This document shows, piece by piece, positions 37,857 through 49,708 of a stretch of 64,000 nt of DNA. Below the pieces are notes generated by a model, which was not told the DNA's origin, searched no databases, and was given only the letters and a program-made list of their open reading frames with translations. Within the stretch, counting starts at the first letter, position 1. Every line of letters starts with the position of its first letter. The stretch lies in assembly GCA_037074765.1 (NCBI GenBank), contig JBAMDO010000036.1, positions 310,001-374,000 of the forward strand, read 5' to 3'. A program made the position numbers and the translations under genes. The DNA is from Mansonella perstans (Eukaryota; Nematoda; Chromadorea; Rhabditida; Onchocercidae).

Positions 37857-38969
37857 CTGCAATAATGTTAATCTAAAGTTCCAGAAAAAAAATTGGTATT
37901 AAAACATTTAGTTAAATTAATAAAATCCTTTTCTCCTTTTCTACTGAAATTTTTTGAAAATTCTCAGATAAATTTTTGAAAATTGGGATTGAAGCATTTG
38001 TCAAAGGATCGGTTTTTTTTTTTTGTTTGAATGTAATTTCATTCTGTTTCCTTTGAATAATTAACTTGCTAGTGGTTTTTTTTTTTGAGTAACGCCATAA
38101 ACATGCGTTGTTTTCTTTCTCGTAAATAAAACAATATCATATCAAATTTCATCTGAAACATTACCTAAAATGTCACTTCCGAAAATTGTGATATGAACTG
38201 TTACAATTCAGTCAAATAAATAAAACTTTTATGGAACGAAATTTCTGATGAGCTTACAAGAAATGCTAATAACTGTGGAGTATATGCATTTGTTAGTCCA
38301 GAGATAATAGATGGTGAAAAAATTTGATTTTAGATCAAATGTAATGTGTGATTATAAAGAATATGCTGTAGTCACAAAGATTAAACGAATATGGGATGGT
38401 CACGGGGGATCACAGAGGTCAAACGAATATGGGATAGTCACAGAGGTCAGTCGGTCAGCTGATTTTCTACCAAATTGCCCACATAGTGATTGTCAGTGGG
38501 TGATGGTCTCAACAGCTAATTTTTAACGATGTTCTAAATTTAGAAATGATTAATTTCGTTACCGCAATTTTAGTAACATATCATTTCAAATTTTTTTATC
38601 AATGTTATCAATAGTCACAGCACTGTCTGATTTTTATGATTAATTAAGATTAAATTAGCTGAGGAAATAGAGAAATTTAAAGAGATTTGAATTATTGGAA
38701 ATTTAGAAGCTAGCAAAATTAGAAAAGCTTCAGAATGTAGACGACCAGAAAAATATTTCATCTGGCATGAAACCAAAATTGGATTAAATTAATTTTTGAT
38801 TCATACATCCTTTGTTTATCAGTTCCTGTTGTTTCGTACAACTTTCATCCTAAAAGTGTTTGTCCTAAAAGTATTTTGCAGGCGTTAATTCGAGTCTGGT
38901 CCGTTTCTAATTTACATTGTCAAATTTAATTTGAATTTAAATTTACAGTGAACGAAGAGATAATTAAAA

Positions 38970-39507
38970 ATGTCTTGTATGAAAAAAATTTATTGGGCGA
39001 TTATAATAAGTCTGCTAGCAATAGTGCTAGTTGAGGCATGTATGTCTACAAGAAGCGAAGAAGTTTTTTCTGCTCTTTCTCAAATGTTCGGGAAAAAGCC
39101 TTGCGTCTCCAATAAAGATTAAGTCAGGTCAGTTAATTGCTTCAAGCTTATCATAAAGTTTCAATGATGGTTAAATTTAATTGCTGGGCTTTATAAGATT
39201 ATTTTAATTTAGGAAGTAATAAACCAAAAGAAAACACTAACTTTAGACTGATGATTTAGTTCATACAAGTATTTTAGGGTATTGAAAGCTTGAAATGATC
39301 CTGGCGATTAAAAAATAAGCATTTTAGATTAATGCAAGAAACCTTTTAACTTAGGCGAATAACTTCACGAATATTGTAAAAGAATTAGGTCATGAACCGC
39401 AAATCATTCATTAATTGTTCTAACTTTTAATTCCTTTGCTTACAGAATGCTCTAAAGATGATCATTGTCCTCCAATGATTAAATGCGTCAGTGGATGTTG
39501 TGCATAA
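38970..39507 (+). pseudogene. P3 peptide gene, copy 1, broken exon 1
   Basis: Exon 1 (38970-39127) encodes an intact signal peptide (MSCMKKIYWAIIISLLAIVL) and a short linker up to KPCVSNKD, then meets TAA at 39120-39122. Compared with P2 the end of the exon lacks two bases, so it finishes in phase 2 while exon 2 (39446-39507) needs phase 1. Exon 2 itself is perfect, with the C-x5-C-x5-C-x3-CC tail and TAA. Either the gene is dead or it makes a 50-residue peptide without the cysteine-rich tail. The upstream acceptor TTTACAG is intact. Confidence 0.7.
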
Positions 39508-40738
39508 AAACACACACTACAACGATCAACAATTACTTTGATCTGATCTTTACATTTCCTTTTATTCCGTAAATCAAATTCATTCTTTAATTGTTCAAAC
39601 GTTTTTTTTTAATTTTTGCTACAATTATTTATTTAATTTTGCTAGAAATTTCCCTACAATCTGATAAATTTTTCACATTGAACGATGGCAATATTAAACT
39701 TGTTGCGAGAATGTTTTGCTATAAGTGAAGGATTTTGTAATCTGCCAATACTTAATCTGGAAAGTTTAAATAAAGTAAATATTTGAGAGTGGTCAAACAA
39801 GTCGAGAAGTGCAAATTTCTCGCTACCAAAAACAAATATTGTAAACCGTAAATTTCTTTCAACTAAATGAACTGAAATGAAATTATTTGATTACAATTGG
39901 ATCGCAGGTCTTCCTTAAAGCTACTGGTTTTGCCAGTGGAAAAAAAAAATTAACAAATGATATCCAATAATAACATCGATTACTCCACTGTTTAATTAGA
40001 TCCGTACTAATTTCGAACTTTCAATTCAGTCATATATTACAAGTTATATGAAAAATAACTTTTCACATCGATCCTTCACGCGCGTAATATCTCACGCAAT
40101 TGTTGTAAAGGAGAAACACGTAATAATGCAAACATCACGTGTGAAAGATATTCGAAAGAAATTCGAACAGGAAAATGTTTCTAAAATAATTCTAAATATG
40201 AACGACAACATTAAACAGCAGTAATAAAAGAAACGAGAAAATCACTGTTTTACATTCTACTCAATATTGTGATTCAATTGGAAATGTTAGATTCATAAGC
40301 TTATTTTCGTAAATGCTTACATTTTTAAGAAAAATTGTTGAAATCATTGACTGTGCTCGAATATCAAAGTGACGGAATTTTTGAATCAGTTGTAATTACT
40401 CATCTAACTACCTGTCATTATACCATAAATAATTCTGCCATCTATTTTAATTTGTTCATTTTTTCAATATCGAATTGCAGATAAATATAATTCCAACAAA
40501 AAAAAATTCTCACTGTTTACTGATACACTAGCGCAATTCGGTCGCTTCTATCGAAGATGGTTCGTAGGCTGAAAAAGTTTTCATTTCATTGGCACTTTTG
40601 TCTTCTTTTATTCTTATTTTACGATTTCTAATTTTTGAAATTTTATTGAAATATTAAAAATCATTTAGACTATGGTTTGAAAAAGATCCGATAAGTTATT
40701 TTTTATGATTTGGAAAGCTATGCTCAAAACTATTTTAC
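39508..40738. other. Region downstream of P3, copy 1
   Basis: Non-coding as far as I can see. It is nearly identical to 49709-50936. The first 500 bp are shared with the P2 downstream region, and the rest is specific to P3 plus the diverged copy at 12290-12680. Confidence 0.5.
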
Positions 40739-40888
40739 GAATGTTTGAATCATAAAAAGGAATGTAATATGTGTGGAAAAATAGGCAAGACAGTTCGATT
40801 AAGTTCGATTACTCTGTAGATTGTTGGTTGTGCTGATTCATTGAGAGCGGTCATTTTTTACCTCCCGGCTCGTGGCACCAAATTTTAT

Positions 40889-41288
40889 TGTTGTGAAAAT
40901 TGTATTGAATTGAAGACGGGAGGCCGGGTTGAATCGAATATTGTGAGGTCTAAGATGCGTTAGGACGAGAAGACGGTTTGTAACTTTCAACTTGGGTAAT
41001 TAAACCTTTATTTAGAACGTACGTATGAATGAGTAAGTATAAGAATGTACAAATGTACGAATGTCCAGTTTGAGGATCGAGAGTCTATATATAGTCGTAG
41101 AAGAGGCGGGGTTAAAAGCTTAGTACAGAGATCATAAAGTTAAAGTGATAAAAGAGGGGATTAATTATGATCAAAAATGTCACAATGAATGTTATTTACA
41201 TAAGCAAAAAATATTACAAAAATGTTATAAGAAAATTACTAATTTATACTAAGAGCAGATCACTTTCCCGAATTCGAATTTTCCGACA
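40889..41288 (-). repeat. BEL/Pao LTR, copy 2
   Basis: 400 bp, almost identical to 3884-4283, with the same primer-binding site and gag start on its left. Unlike copy 1 it is not followed by pol: after the 52-bp block the sequence switches to the P3 tail region. It behaves as a solo LTR with a stub of internal sequence. Confidence 0.85.
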
Positions 41289-41962
41289 GGGCTTCCCACT
41301 ATAAAATATATTTTTAGTGGGCTGTGTAGTAACGATATTGATTAATTTCTTCAGAAATTTTAAATTGTAATTTTAAAAAAATGTAATGTTAATTAAACAT
41401 TTTGCTAGTGGTTTTTTTTTTTGAGTAACTCCATAAACATGCGTTTATTTTCTTTCTCGTAAAAATAAAAAATATCATGTCAAATTTCATCTGAAACATT
41501 ACCTAAAATGTCACTTCCGAAAATTGTGGTATGAACTGTTGCGATTCAGTCAAATAAATAAAACTTTTATGAAACGAAATTTCTGATGAGCTTACAAGAA
41601 ATGCTAATAATTGTGGAGTATATACATTTGTTAGTCTAAGATATAACAGATGGTCAAGAGATTCGATGCAATTTTAGTGTGTGATTATAAAGAATATGCT
41701 GTAGTGACTACAAAGGTCAAACGAATATGGGATGGGACAGAGGTCAGTCGGAATGTAGACGACCAGAAGAGTGTTTCATCTGGTCGATTCATACATCGTT
41801 TGTTTATCAGTTCTGTTGTTTCGCACAACTTTCATCCTAAAAGTATTTGTCCTAAAAGTATTTTGCAAAGGGTGATGTTAATTCGAGTTTGGTCCGTTTC
41901 TAATTTACATTGTCAAATTTAATTTGAATTTAAATTTACATTGAACAAAGAGGTGATTAAAA

Positions 41963-42509
41963 ACGTCTTATAAGAAAAAATTTATTTGGCGGTTATAATA
42001 AGTCTGCTAGCAGTACTGCTAGTTGAAGCATGCATGCCTGCAAAAATCGCTGGATAGAAAAAGGAAGATGATACGAGTAGGACGAAATGCCAGTCGAAGT
42101 GTGGATGTTTATGATTTCGGTGCATGTGAAAGTAAGTCAGACTGATTCATTGTTTTCAACTGATCATAAAGTTTCAATGATGAATGATCTTAATTGTTGA
42201 GTTTTATAAGATGGCTTTAGTTTAGGAAGTGACAAACAAAACTAAACACTAACTTTGGACAAATGATTTGATTGATGTAAACATTTCAAAGTAAAGTTTG
42301 AAATGATCCTGATTATTAAGAAGTAAGCATTTTAAATTAATGGGAGAGAATTTATGAAAATGCAAATGGCTTTAAACGAATCAGATCATGAGCTGTAAAT
42401 CGAATTTATCCCTTAATTGTTCTAACTTTCAATTCCTTTGCTTGTAGAATACAGAAAAAATGATGAATGTCATCCAAAAATTAAATGCATTAAGGGATGT
42501 TGTTCGTGA
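41963..42509 (+). pseudogene. P1 peptide pseudogene, copy 2
   Basis: Same structure and lesions as the copy at 4932: A-run frameshift, TAG after the leader, acceptor TTTACAT, Tyr in place of the first tail cysteine. In addition the start codon is ACG (41963-41965). Exon 2 is 42448-42509 and ends in TGA. Confidence 0.8.
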
Positions 42510-43569
42510 AAATATATGCTACAATAATCAACAAATTACTTTGTTCTGATCCTTTTTATTTCAAATATTTTTAATCATTTGTTTAATCTACTATTATTTT
42601 TTTTTCAAGATTTTGTAAAGTGTACAAACCTAATTTAAAAGCCTAACAAATTTTGCAATCGTTGTTAAGATAAATTTTTAGGGAATTGTCAGATAAGTGA
42701 AGGTTAGAGTAGTCACGAAGGTCAGTCAATCAGTTGATTTTTGCTCCGAATTGTTCATCTGATGATATCATGTGCAGTATGTGATTGTAGATATATAGTA
42801 GTTGTAGAGGTCAAATGAACAAATAGTCATAGGATTAATTGATCTTAGCTCCGAAGTGCATATCTACTGATTGTCAGTGTTATATGCATATATGAATTGT
42901 AAAGAATATGTAGTGATCATAGAGATTAGGTAGTCAGCTGATTTTGGCTCCGAATCGCTCATTTACTAGTTGCTGATGTTGTAGACTGTATGGATATAAA
43001 GAATATGCAGTAGTCACAAAGATCAAACAAATATGGGATAGTCACAGAGGTCAGTCGGTCAGCTGATTTTCTCCCAAATTGCCCACATAGTGATTGTTAG
43101 TGGGTGATGATCTCACCAAGTCACTGGCAAGTACAACAGCTAATTTTTAACGATGTTCTAAATTTAAAAATGATTAATTTCGTCCCCGCAATTTTAGTAG
43201 CATATCATTTCAAATTTTTTTTATCAATGTTATCAATAGTCACAGCACTATCTAATTTTTATGATTAATTAAGATTAAATTAGCTGAGGTAATAGAGAAA
43301 TTTAAAGAGATTTGAATTGCTGGAAATTTAGAAGCTAGCAAAATTAGAAAAGCTTCAGAATGTAGACGACCAGAAGAATATTTCATCTGGCATGAAACCA
43401 AAATTGGATTAAATTAATTTTTGATTCATACATCCTTTGTTTATCAGTTCCTGTTGTTTCATACAACTTTTATCCTAAAAGTGTTTGTCCTAAAAGTATT
43501 TTGCAGGCGGTGATATTAATTCGAGTTTGATCCGTTTCTAATTTAATTTAATTTGAATTTAAATTTACA
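42510..43569. other. P1-P2 intergenic region, unit III
   Basis: Equivalent of 5475-6605 but with the tandem repeat reduced to about one unit (near 43015-43060). No gene. Confidence 0.5.
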
Positions 43570-43590
43570 GTGAACAAAGAGATATTAAAA

Positions 43591-44163
43591 ATGTCTTGTA
43601 AGAAAAAAATTTATTCGGCGATTATAATAAGTCTGATATCGGTAGTGCTAGTTGAAGCATGTATGGCTGAATTAAAAAAAATCGGAAATTTTTCTGCTCT
43701 TCTTCAAACGACGACGAAAAACCTTGCGACGAAAAACCTTACGACGGAAAACGACGAAAAACCTTGCGTTGCACAAGACGGTAAGCCAGGTCAGTTTCAA
43801 GCTTATCATAAAGTTTCAATGATGGTTAAACTTGATTGCTGGACTTTATAAGATTATTTTAATTTAGGGAGTGATAAACCAAAAGAAAACACTAACTTTA
43901 GACTGATGATTTAGTTCATACAAGTATTTTAGGGTATTGAAAGCTTGAAATGATCCTGGCGATTAAAAAATAAGTATTTTAGATTAATGCAAGAAACCTT
44001 TTAACTTAGGCGAATAACTTCACGAATAATTGTAAAAGAATTAGGTCATGAACCGCAAATCATTCATTAATTGTTCTAACTTTTAATTCTTTTGCTTACA
44101 GAATGCTCTAAAGATGATCATTGTGCTCCAATGATTAAATGCGTCAATGGATGTTGTGCGTGA
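43591..44163 (+). CDS. P2: small secreted cysteine-rich peptide, copy 2
   Basis: Exons 43591-43789 and 44102-44163, phase 1 join, 86 residues. The signal peptide is almost the same as in the copy at 6633. The linker is different: it contains three degenerate repeats of an (A)TKNL(A/T)T type encoded by ACGACGAAAAACCTT-like units. The tail is C-x8-C-x5-C-x5-C-x3-C-C (PCVAQDGKPEC, ECSKDDHCAPMIKC, VNGCCA). Acceptor TTTACAG precedes the ATG by 20 bases. Product predicted to be secreted. Family unrecognised. With the copy at 6633 it shares more than 95% of intron and flanks by eye, which makes the linker difference stand out. Confidence 0.75.
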
Positions 44164-45692
44164 AAACACGTACTACAACAATCAACAATTACTTTGATCT
44201 GATCTTTACATTTCCTTTTATTCCGTAAATCAAATTTATTCGTTAATTGTTCAAACGTTTTTTTTTAATTTTTGCTACAATTATTTATTTAATTTTGCTA
44301 GAAATTTCCCTACAATCTGATAAATTTTTCACATTGAACGATGGCAATATTAAACTTGTTGCGAGAATGTTTTGCTATAAGTGAAGGATTTTGTAATCTG
44401 CCAATACTTAATCTGGAAAGTTTAAATAAAGTAAATATTTGAGAGTGGTCAAACAAGTCGAGAAGTGCAAATTTCTCGCTACCAAAAACAAATATTGTAA
44501 ACTGTAAATTTCTTTCAACTAAATGAACTGAAATGAAATTATTTGATTACAACTGGATCGCAGGTCTTCCTTGAAGCTGCTGGTTTTGCTAGTGGAAAAA
44601 AAAAAGTTAACAAATGATATCTAATAATAACATCGACTATTCCGCTGTTTAATTTTATCTTTTAAATGAAAATATTCGAAGTATATCGTTAATTTCTTTC
44701 TTGGAAACTACAGTAATAACAGCAGTCTCCTACTAGAGTTTTGTGCAGAACAACAGCTCACCATTACAAACACACGTCAAGCTGAAACCAAAGCGGGCGG
44801 AAATTCTTTTTTGATTTAATTTTAGATTCCACTTGGAGCCAATAGACATATTTTAACAAAAAGGATTTTATATATTAAAAAAATTCACATATAAATATTA
44901 AATTTGTTAAAGAGTTGGAATTATCAAGTATGTCTTTCACGTTTCATTTTTCCTTTCAAATCCATCTTTACTGGAATTAAATTAATTTCGAAAAAAACTT
45001 TTTACAATTTCAACTACCATCTTACATTAAGTTTACTCGCTCTCTTTTTGTCATATATTCTTTTTTTGAGTTTCGCGCATTTACGAACAAAAATCATTCT
45101 GTGAATTTTAAAAATTCCATCTTGCTTTTTGCAAATTCGGAAAAAAATTGATTATTCTCATATGATGGCAAGTAATCAATAAGCATTATTTTTCACCGCT
45201 AAAATAGGTTTTAATTCCTCCAGTAATTTCGGTTTATATTAACTCTTCGAAATTGTATTCGTGTTTTTTTCAAAAATGTTTGGATATTTATTATTATACA
45301 AGGATGTCGGCAATAAAATAGTTGTTAAGTGAAAAAACACGATCAATCGATTTACCTGAGAATTCACGAAATGATTTCAATAAATAGTTGATATAGATAG
45401 CTTTTTTTATTTAAAAAATACTTTGATTGTTAATTAAAGAAGTTATGATAAGTCTACTACAAGAGGGTGCCGCTAACTAAACAATAAGTATCCATCAATA
45501 AAGAAATAAAAACAAATACAAAGAAACTGAATGAATTGGTAAGGAGCTGAATGAAGAAAAAATTTGACCTTACCTCGCTCGGAGAACTGATTCTTAATTC
45601 AATATTGGAAGAAAATACTGAAATGACATTAAAAAAATGAAATTATCGGATAATACAATCGTGAAAGTAATGTTACTGACAAGCTCAGGTGA
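44164..45692. other. P2 to fucosyltransferase intergenic region, unit III
   Basis: Equivalent of 7196-8901 without the 190-bp stretch. A minus-strand piece at about 45563-45608 has both an acceptor-like CATTTCAG and a donor-like GAG/GTAAGG but only a 46-base open frame, so I do not call it. Confidence 0.5.
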
Positions 45693-48268
45693 TCAGTAAA
45701 AATTACTGACAGCCTCAGTCTTTTCCAATAATTCGAAAGCATAATCCTCAATACATCCCTGGAACCACCAGTTTCTGATATTTTTAATTATTTGAGGTTT
45801 AGTAATCTTACGATGAAGATATTTGCATAATTCACAGTAATTGTTTAGGTCGAATGTTTTCTGATAATGTTTCGTCCATTTCAAATAACTGAAAAAGTCA
45901 AGATGAAGGTCATGCAACAGAATTCAAACAGTCGAGGATAATTTAATCGTTCAATTAAAGGAATGCTTTATCATAGTATATATTTGGATATTTCCGATAT
46001 TTATTATTATTCAATTAGCGATAAAAAAAGCAATATTATCCAAGCAAGTTATCTTTTTAGCATTTAAGACAATATTACCTCAAATATGCCGAATTATTAT
46101 TTGACAAATATAGCAGATATTTTGCTAATTCTCGTGGAGATGTGAAGTCATCTGCAGCAATGAATGATCCAGGCGGTAAAAGATCTTCATAGATGGACTT
46201 TTTTAGCACCACAGGTACCAGCAATCTCAATAGGCTTTTGAATAGTTTCTCAGTGATATAATCACGACATATGCTATTCTCAAATGCCAAATAGAAACGA
46301 TGTTGTGCTGCAACTTATAAAGCAGTGAGGAACTCAAAGGTCAGCCAGGAAGTAAGAATTTCAATGAAAAAAGCTAGGAGGATAAAATGTACCAGCTTCT
46401 TTCACTTCACATTCTTTATCGCAAGTACTATTGTTGCATCGTCCATGTTGCGTGATATTTATGTATGTTTGAAGTCGTTTCACGTATAATTCACGTTTTG
46501 ATCTAGTCTGACAATTTGAAACCAGTTGCAAAACAGGTCGTACTTTCTTGCTGGCTATTTTCATCACCTTTCAAAGTAAAGACAATTTTCCGTTGAATTC
46601 GAAAAAGTTTTTGATTAATTTTTAGCAAATATTTTATTGATTTAATATTTTGCAATTTGCTGCCAAACAGAAAACTGTCAGAAACTATTTCAGTTTTTTT
46701 GATATAAGTTTAAACTACTTCAATATCCAATCAAAAAGGACAACACACTTCAGTCCAATTCCAAATTTGTTCCCGCGGTGTGAGATCGGTGATCTCTTTC
46801 ATCATACCATATGGCACGTGAATGTCGCTGTCACGTCTGCAATAATGTTAATCCAAAGTTCCAGAAAAAAAAATTGGTAATTGGATATTTTACATTTAAT
46901 ACTTGAAATAATTCCATAAAACTAACTCAATTAAAACATTTAGTTAAATTAATAAAATCCTCTTCTCCTTTTCTACTGAAATTTTTTGAAAATTCTCAGA
47001 TAAATTTTTGAAAACTGGGATTGAAGCATTTGTCAAAGGATCGGTTAGGAAACCTTCCTGCTGTCCTTATTTCGTTCAATTATTTAAAAAAGTTCCAAAG
47101 AAATAAATTTGCTTTAAAATGATATGAAAACCTATAGGTCATTGTTAAGTTGAAATAATTTTCTGGCACATGATCCAAATAACTGAACGTATACAAAGGT
47201 GATTCTTGTAACACAAATATGAACAGCTGTTTCGGATTCCTTAGTTTTGGCAGTTGCTGCAAATCACGGATATGGAACAGTACAGCTTTGGCTTTCGAGA
47301 ATTGTCTGAAATATTAATACATCGTTATCGTCTTATTATTACTGAACGGATCCTTGCGATTGGCATTCGGAGCAATATATCTATTCCACCATACTTACTG
47401 GCAAATTTTTGTCTGATTAAGCAACTTTGTCTAATTAAACTATTCATCTTTAAGCATTCAATGTGTACGTCTAGGAATGTTCTGTCCAGTTCCAACTTTC
47501 CTGAAAAATCTTCCATTTATGTTACATTGAAATTTTCTTTGCAAAAGTGATCAGATTTCATTAACGGATTCATAATTGACTTTACGTTTTCTTCCTGACA
47601 TGAAAAAATGGCTGATTTGCTCCTAATGAACCATATAACTTTGATAAAGAAATCATCGATGCATTAAAGTAAAAGATTAATATCAGGATCCCAATCAGAA
47701 TCAAAAGATTAATATCAGGATTAACCGTAGCAGGGGGTGCGACGATTTCTGACTCGTCACATGTTGTAATCTACGGATAAATATATATATCAGTAAAAAT
47801 AATAGATGCTATAAAGAGAACAACTGCAAAATGACAATTTATGAGAGCCACTTACTTTTTATCCTCAGTAATTATACAGTGGTAATCACAGTTGTCGACA
47901 TCGCGTTTAAAAAATTGAGCCCAGCTCTCATTGAAATATGTTGTCCATGCAAGTATCAGTTCTGATGTATGATTATCCTGAAGCAGATATTTTGGAATCA
48001 TTGAGACAAGAAATGCTGTTAGGGACGGAATTGGAATTCAGAATTTGTGATGAATAATTTCACCTGATTTTATCCGTCATTTCTTAAAAGAAATAAAAGA
48101 CTGATATAAACAAGCGATCAAACAACTTGCCGACTTAATTTCATTGAAGTTAATTCCTTTCAAAATTAATATTCCATTCGATATCCTCGTTGAAAAAAGT
48201 ATGTAAGCGACGGAAATGATAAATATTATGCAAAAAACGAAATATAGCCATAATGAATGTAATTTCAT
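45693..48268 (-). CDS. Alpha-1,3-fucosyltransferase (GT10), copy III, intact
   Basis: Seven exons: 48268-48127, 48015-47856, 47305-47132, 46836-46749, 46567-46393, 46307-46079 and 45888-45693. They sum to 1164 bases, 387 residues, usual for the family. Type II topology: a short start, a membrane anchor at about residues 5-26 (LWLYFVFCIIFIISVAYILF), a stem, then the GT10 catalytic domain. Motifs include ILAWTTYFNESW, CDYHCIITEDKK, RDSDIHVPYGMMKE, VSNCQTRSKRELYV and the conserved FYLAFENSICRDYITEKLF that binds GDP-fucose. Reaction: GDP-fucose to alpha-1,3-linked fucose on GlcNAc of glycans, in the Golgi. Weak donors after exon 1 (CAA/GTTGTT) and exon 3 (TATAG/GTTTTC) were chosen by phase and alignment to the family. 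This is the only complete copy in the window. Confidence 0.87.
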
Positions 48269-48274
48269 TCTGTT

Positions 48275-49169
48275 CCCTTTGAATAATTAACTTGCTAGTG
48301 GTTTTTTTTTTTGAGTAACGCCATAAACATGCGTTCTTTCTCATAAAAATAAAAAACATCATGTCAAATTTCATCTGAAACATTACCTAAAATGTCACTT
48401 CCGAAAATTGTGATATGAATTGTTACGATTCAGTCAAATAAATAAAACTTTTATGAAACGAAATTTCTGATGAGCAACAAGAAATGCTAATAACTGTGGA
48501 GTATATGCATTTGTTAGTCCAGAGATAATAGATGGTGAAAAAATTTGATTTTAGATCAAATGTAATGTGTGATTATAAAGAATATGCTGTAGTCACAAAG
48601 ATTAAACGAATATGGGATGGTCACGGGGATCACAGAGGTCAAACGAATATGGGATAGTCACAGAGGTCAGTCGGTCAGCTGATTTTCTCCCAAATTGCCC
48701 ACATAGTGATTGTCAGTGGGTGATGGTCTCAACAGCTAATTTTTAACGATGTTCTAAATTTAGAAATGATTAATTTCGTTACCCGCAATTTTAGTAACAT
48801 ATCATTTCAAATTTTTTTTATCAATGTTATCAATAGTCACAGCACTGTCTGATTTTTATGATTAATTAAGATTAAATTAGCTGAGGAAATAGAGAAATTT
48901 AAAGAGATTTGAATTATTGGAAATTTAGAAGCTAGCAAAGTTAGAAAAGCTTCAGAATGTAGACGACCAGAAAAATATTTCATCTGGCATGAAACCAAAA
49001 TTGGATTAAATTAATTTTTGATTCATACATCCTTTGTTTATCAGTTCCTGTTGTTTCGTACAACTTTCATCCTAAAAGTGTTTGTCCTAAAAGTATTTTG
49101 CAGGCGGTAATGTTAATTCGAGTTTGGTCCGTTTCTAATTTACATTGTCAAATTTAATTTGAATTTAAA
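48275..49169 (+). other. 5' flank of P3, unit III
   Basis: Non-coding upstream region shared with P3 copy 1 and, more distantly, P1. It contains about two units of the AACGAATATGGGAT tandem repeat (48590-48680) and the CCTAAAAGT doublet. The fucosyltransferase start (48268, minus) and P3 (plus) are divergent, so this about 0.9-kb stretch may serve as promoter for both. Confidence 0.5.
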
Positions 49170-49197
49170 TTTACAGTAAACGAAGAGATAATTAAAA

Positions 49198-49708
49198 ATG
49201 TCTTGTATGAAAAAAATTTATTGGGCGATTATAATAAGTCTGCTAGCAATAGTGCTAGTTGAGGCATGTATGTCTACAAGAAGCGAAGGAATTTTTTCTG
49301 CTCTTTCTCAAATGTTCGGCAAACCAGGTCAGTTAATTGCTTCAAGCTTATCATAAAGTTTCAATGATGGTTGAATTTAATTGCTGGGCTTTATAAGATT
49401 ATTTTAATTTAGGAAGTAATAAACCAAAAGAAAACACTAACTTTAGACTGATGATTTAGTTCATACAAGTATTTTAGATTATTGAAAGCTTGAAATGATC
49501 CTGGCGATTAAAAAATAAGCATTTTAGATTAATGCAAGAAACCTTTTAACTTAGGCGAATAACTTCACGAATGATTGTAAAAGAATTAGGTCATGAACCG
49601 CAAATCATTCATTAATTGTTTTAACTTTTAATTCCTTTGCTTACAGAATGCTCTAAAAATGATCATTGTCCTCCAATGATTAAATGCGTCAGTGGATGTT
49701 GTGCGTGA
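49198..49708 (+). CDS. P3: small secreted cysteine-rich peptide, copy 2
   Basis: Exons 49198-49327 and 49647-49708, phase 1 join, 63 residues. The signal peptide MSCMKKIYWAIIISLLAIVL is followed by VEACMSTRSEGIFSALSQMF, then GKPE and the tail C-x5-C-x5-C-x3-C-C (ECSKNDHCPPMIKC, VSGCCA). The segment with the first tail cysteine (KPC...) is missing, so only five tail cysteines remain, which is odd for a disulfide-rich peptide. The Cys at the leader boundary (EAC) could supply the sixth if cleavage falls before it. The deletion restores the frame that is broken in the copy at 38970. Family unrecognised. Confidence 0.7.

Larger units (their letters stand above)
36719..40790. repeat. Segmental repeat, unit II (end part)
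   Basis: Matches 45693-50988 apart from the fucosyltransferase deletion: fucosyltransferase 3' exons, P3, and the tail region up to the 52-bp block. From 40739 it continues directly into unit III, making a head-to-tail tandem. Confidence 0.9.
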
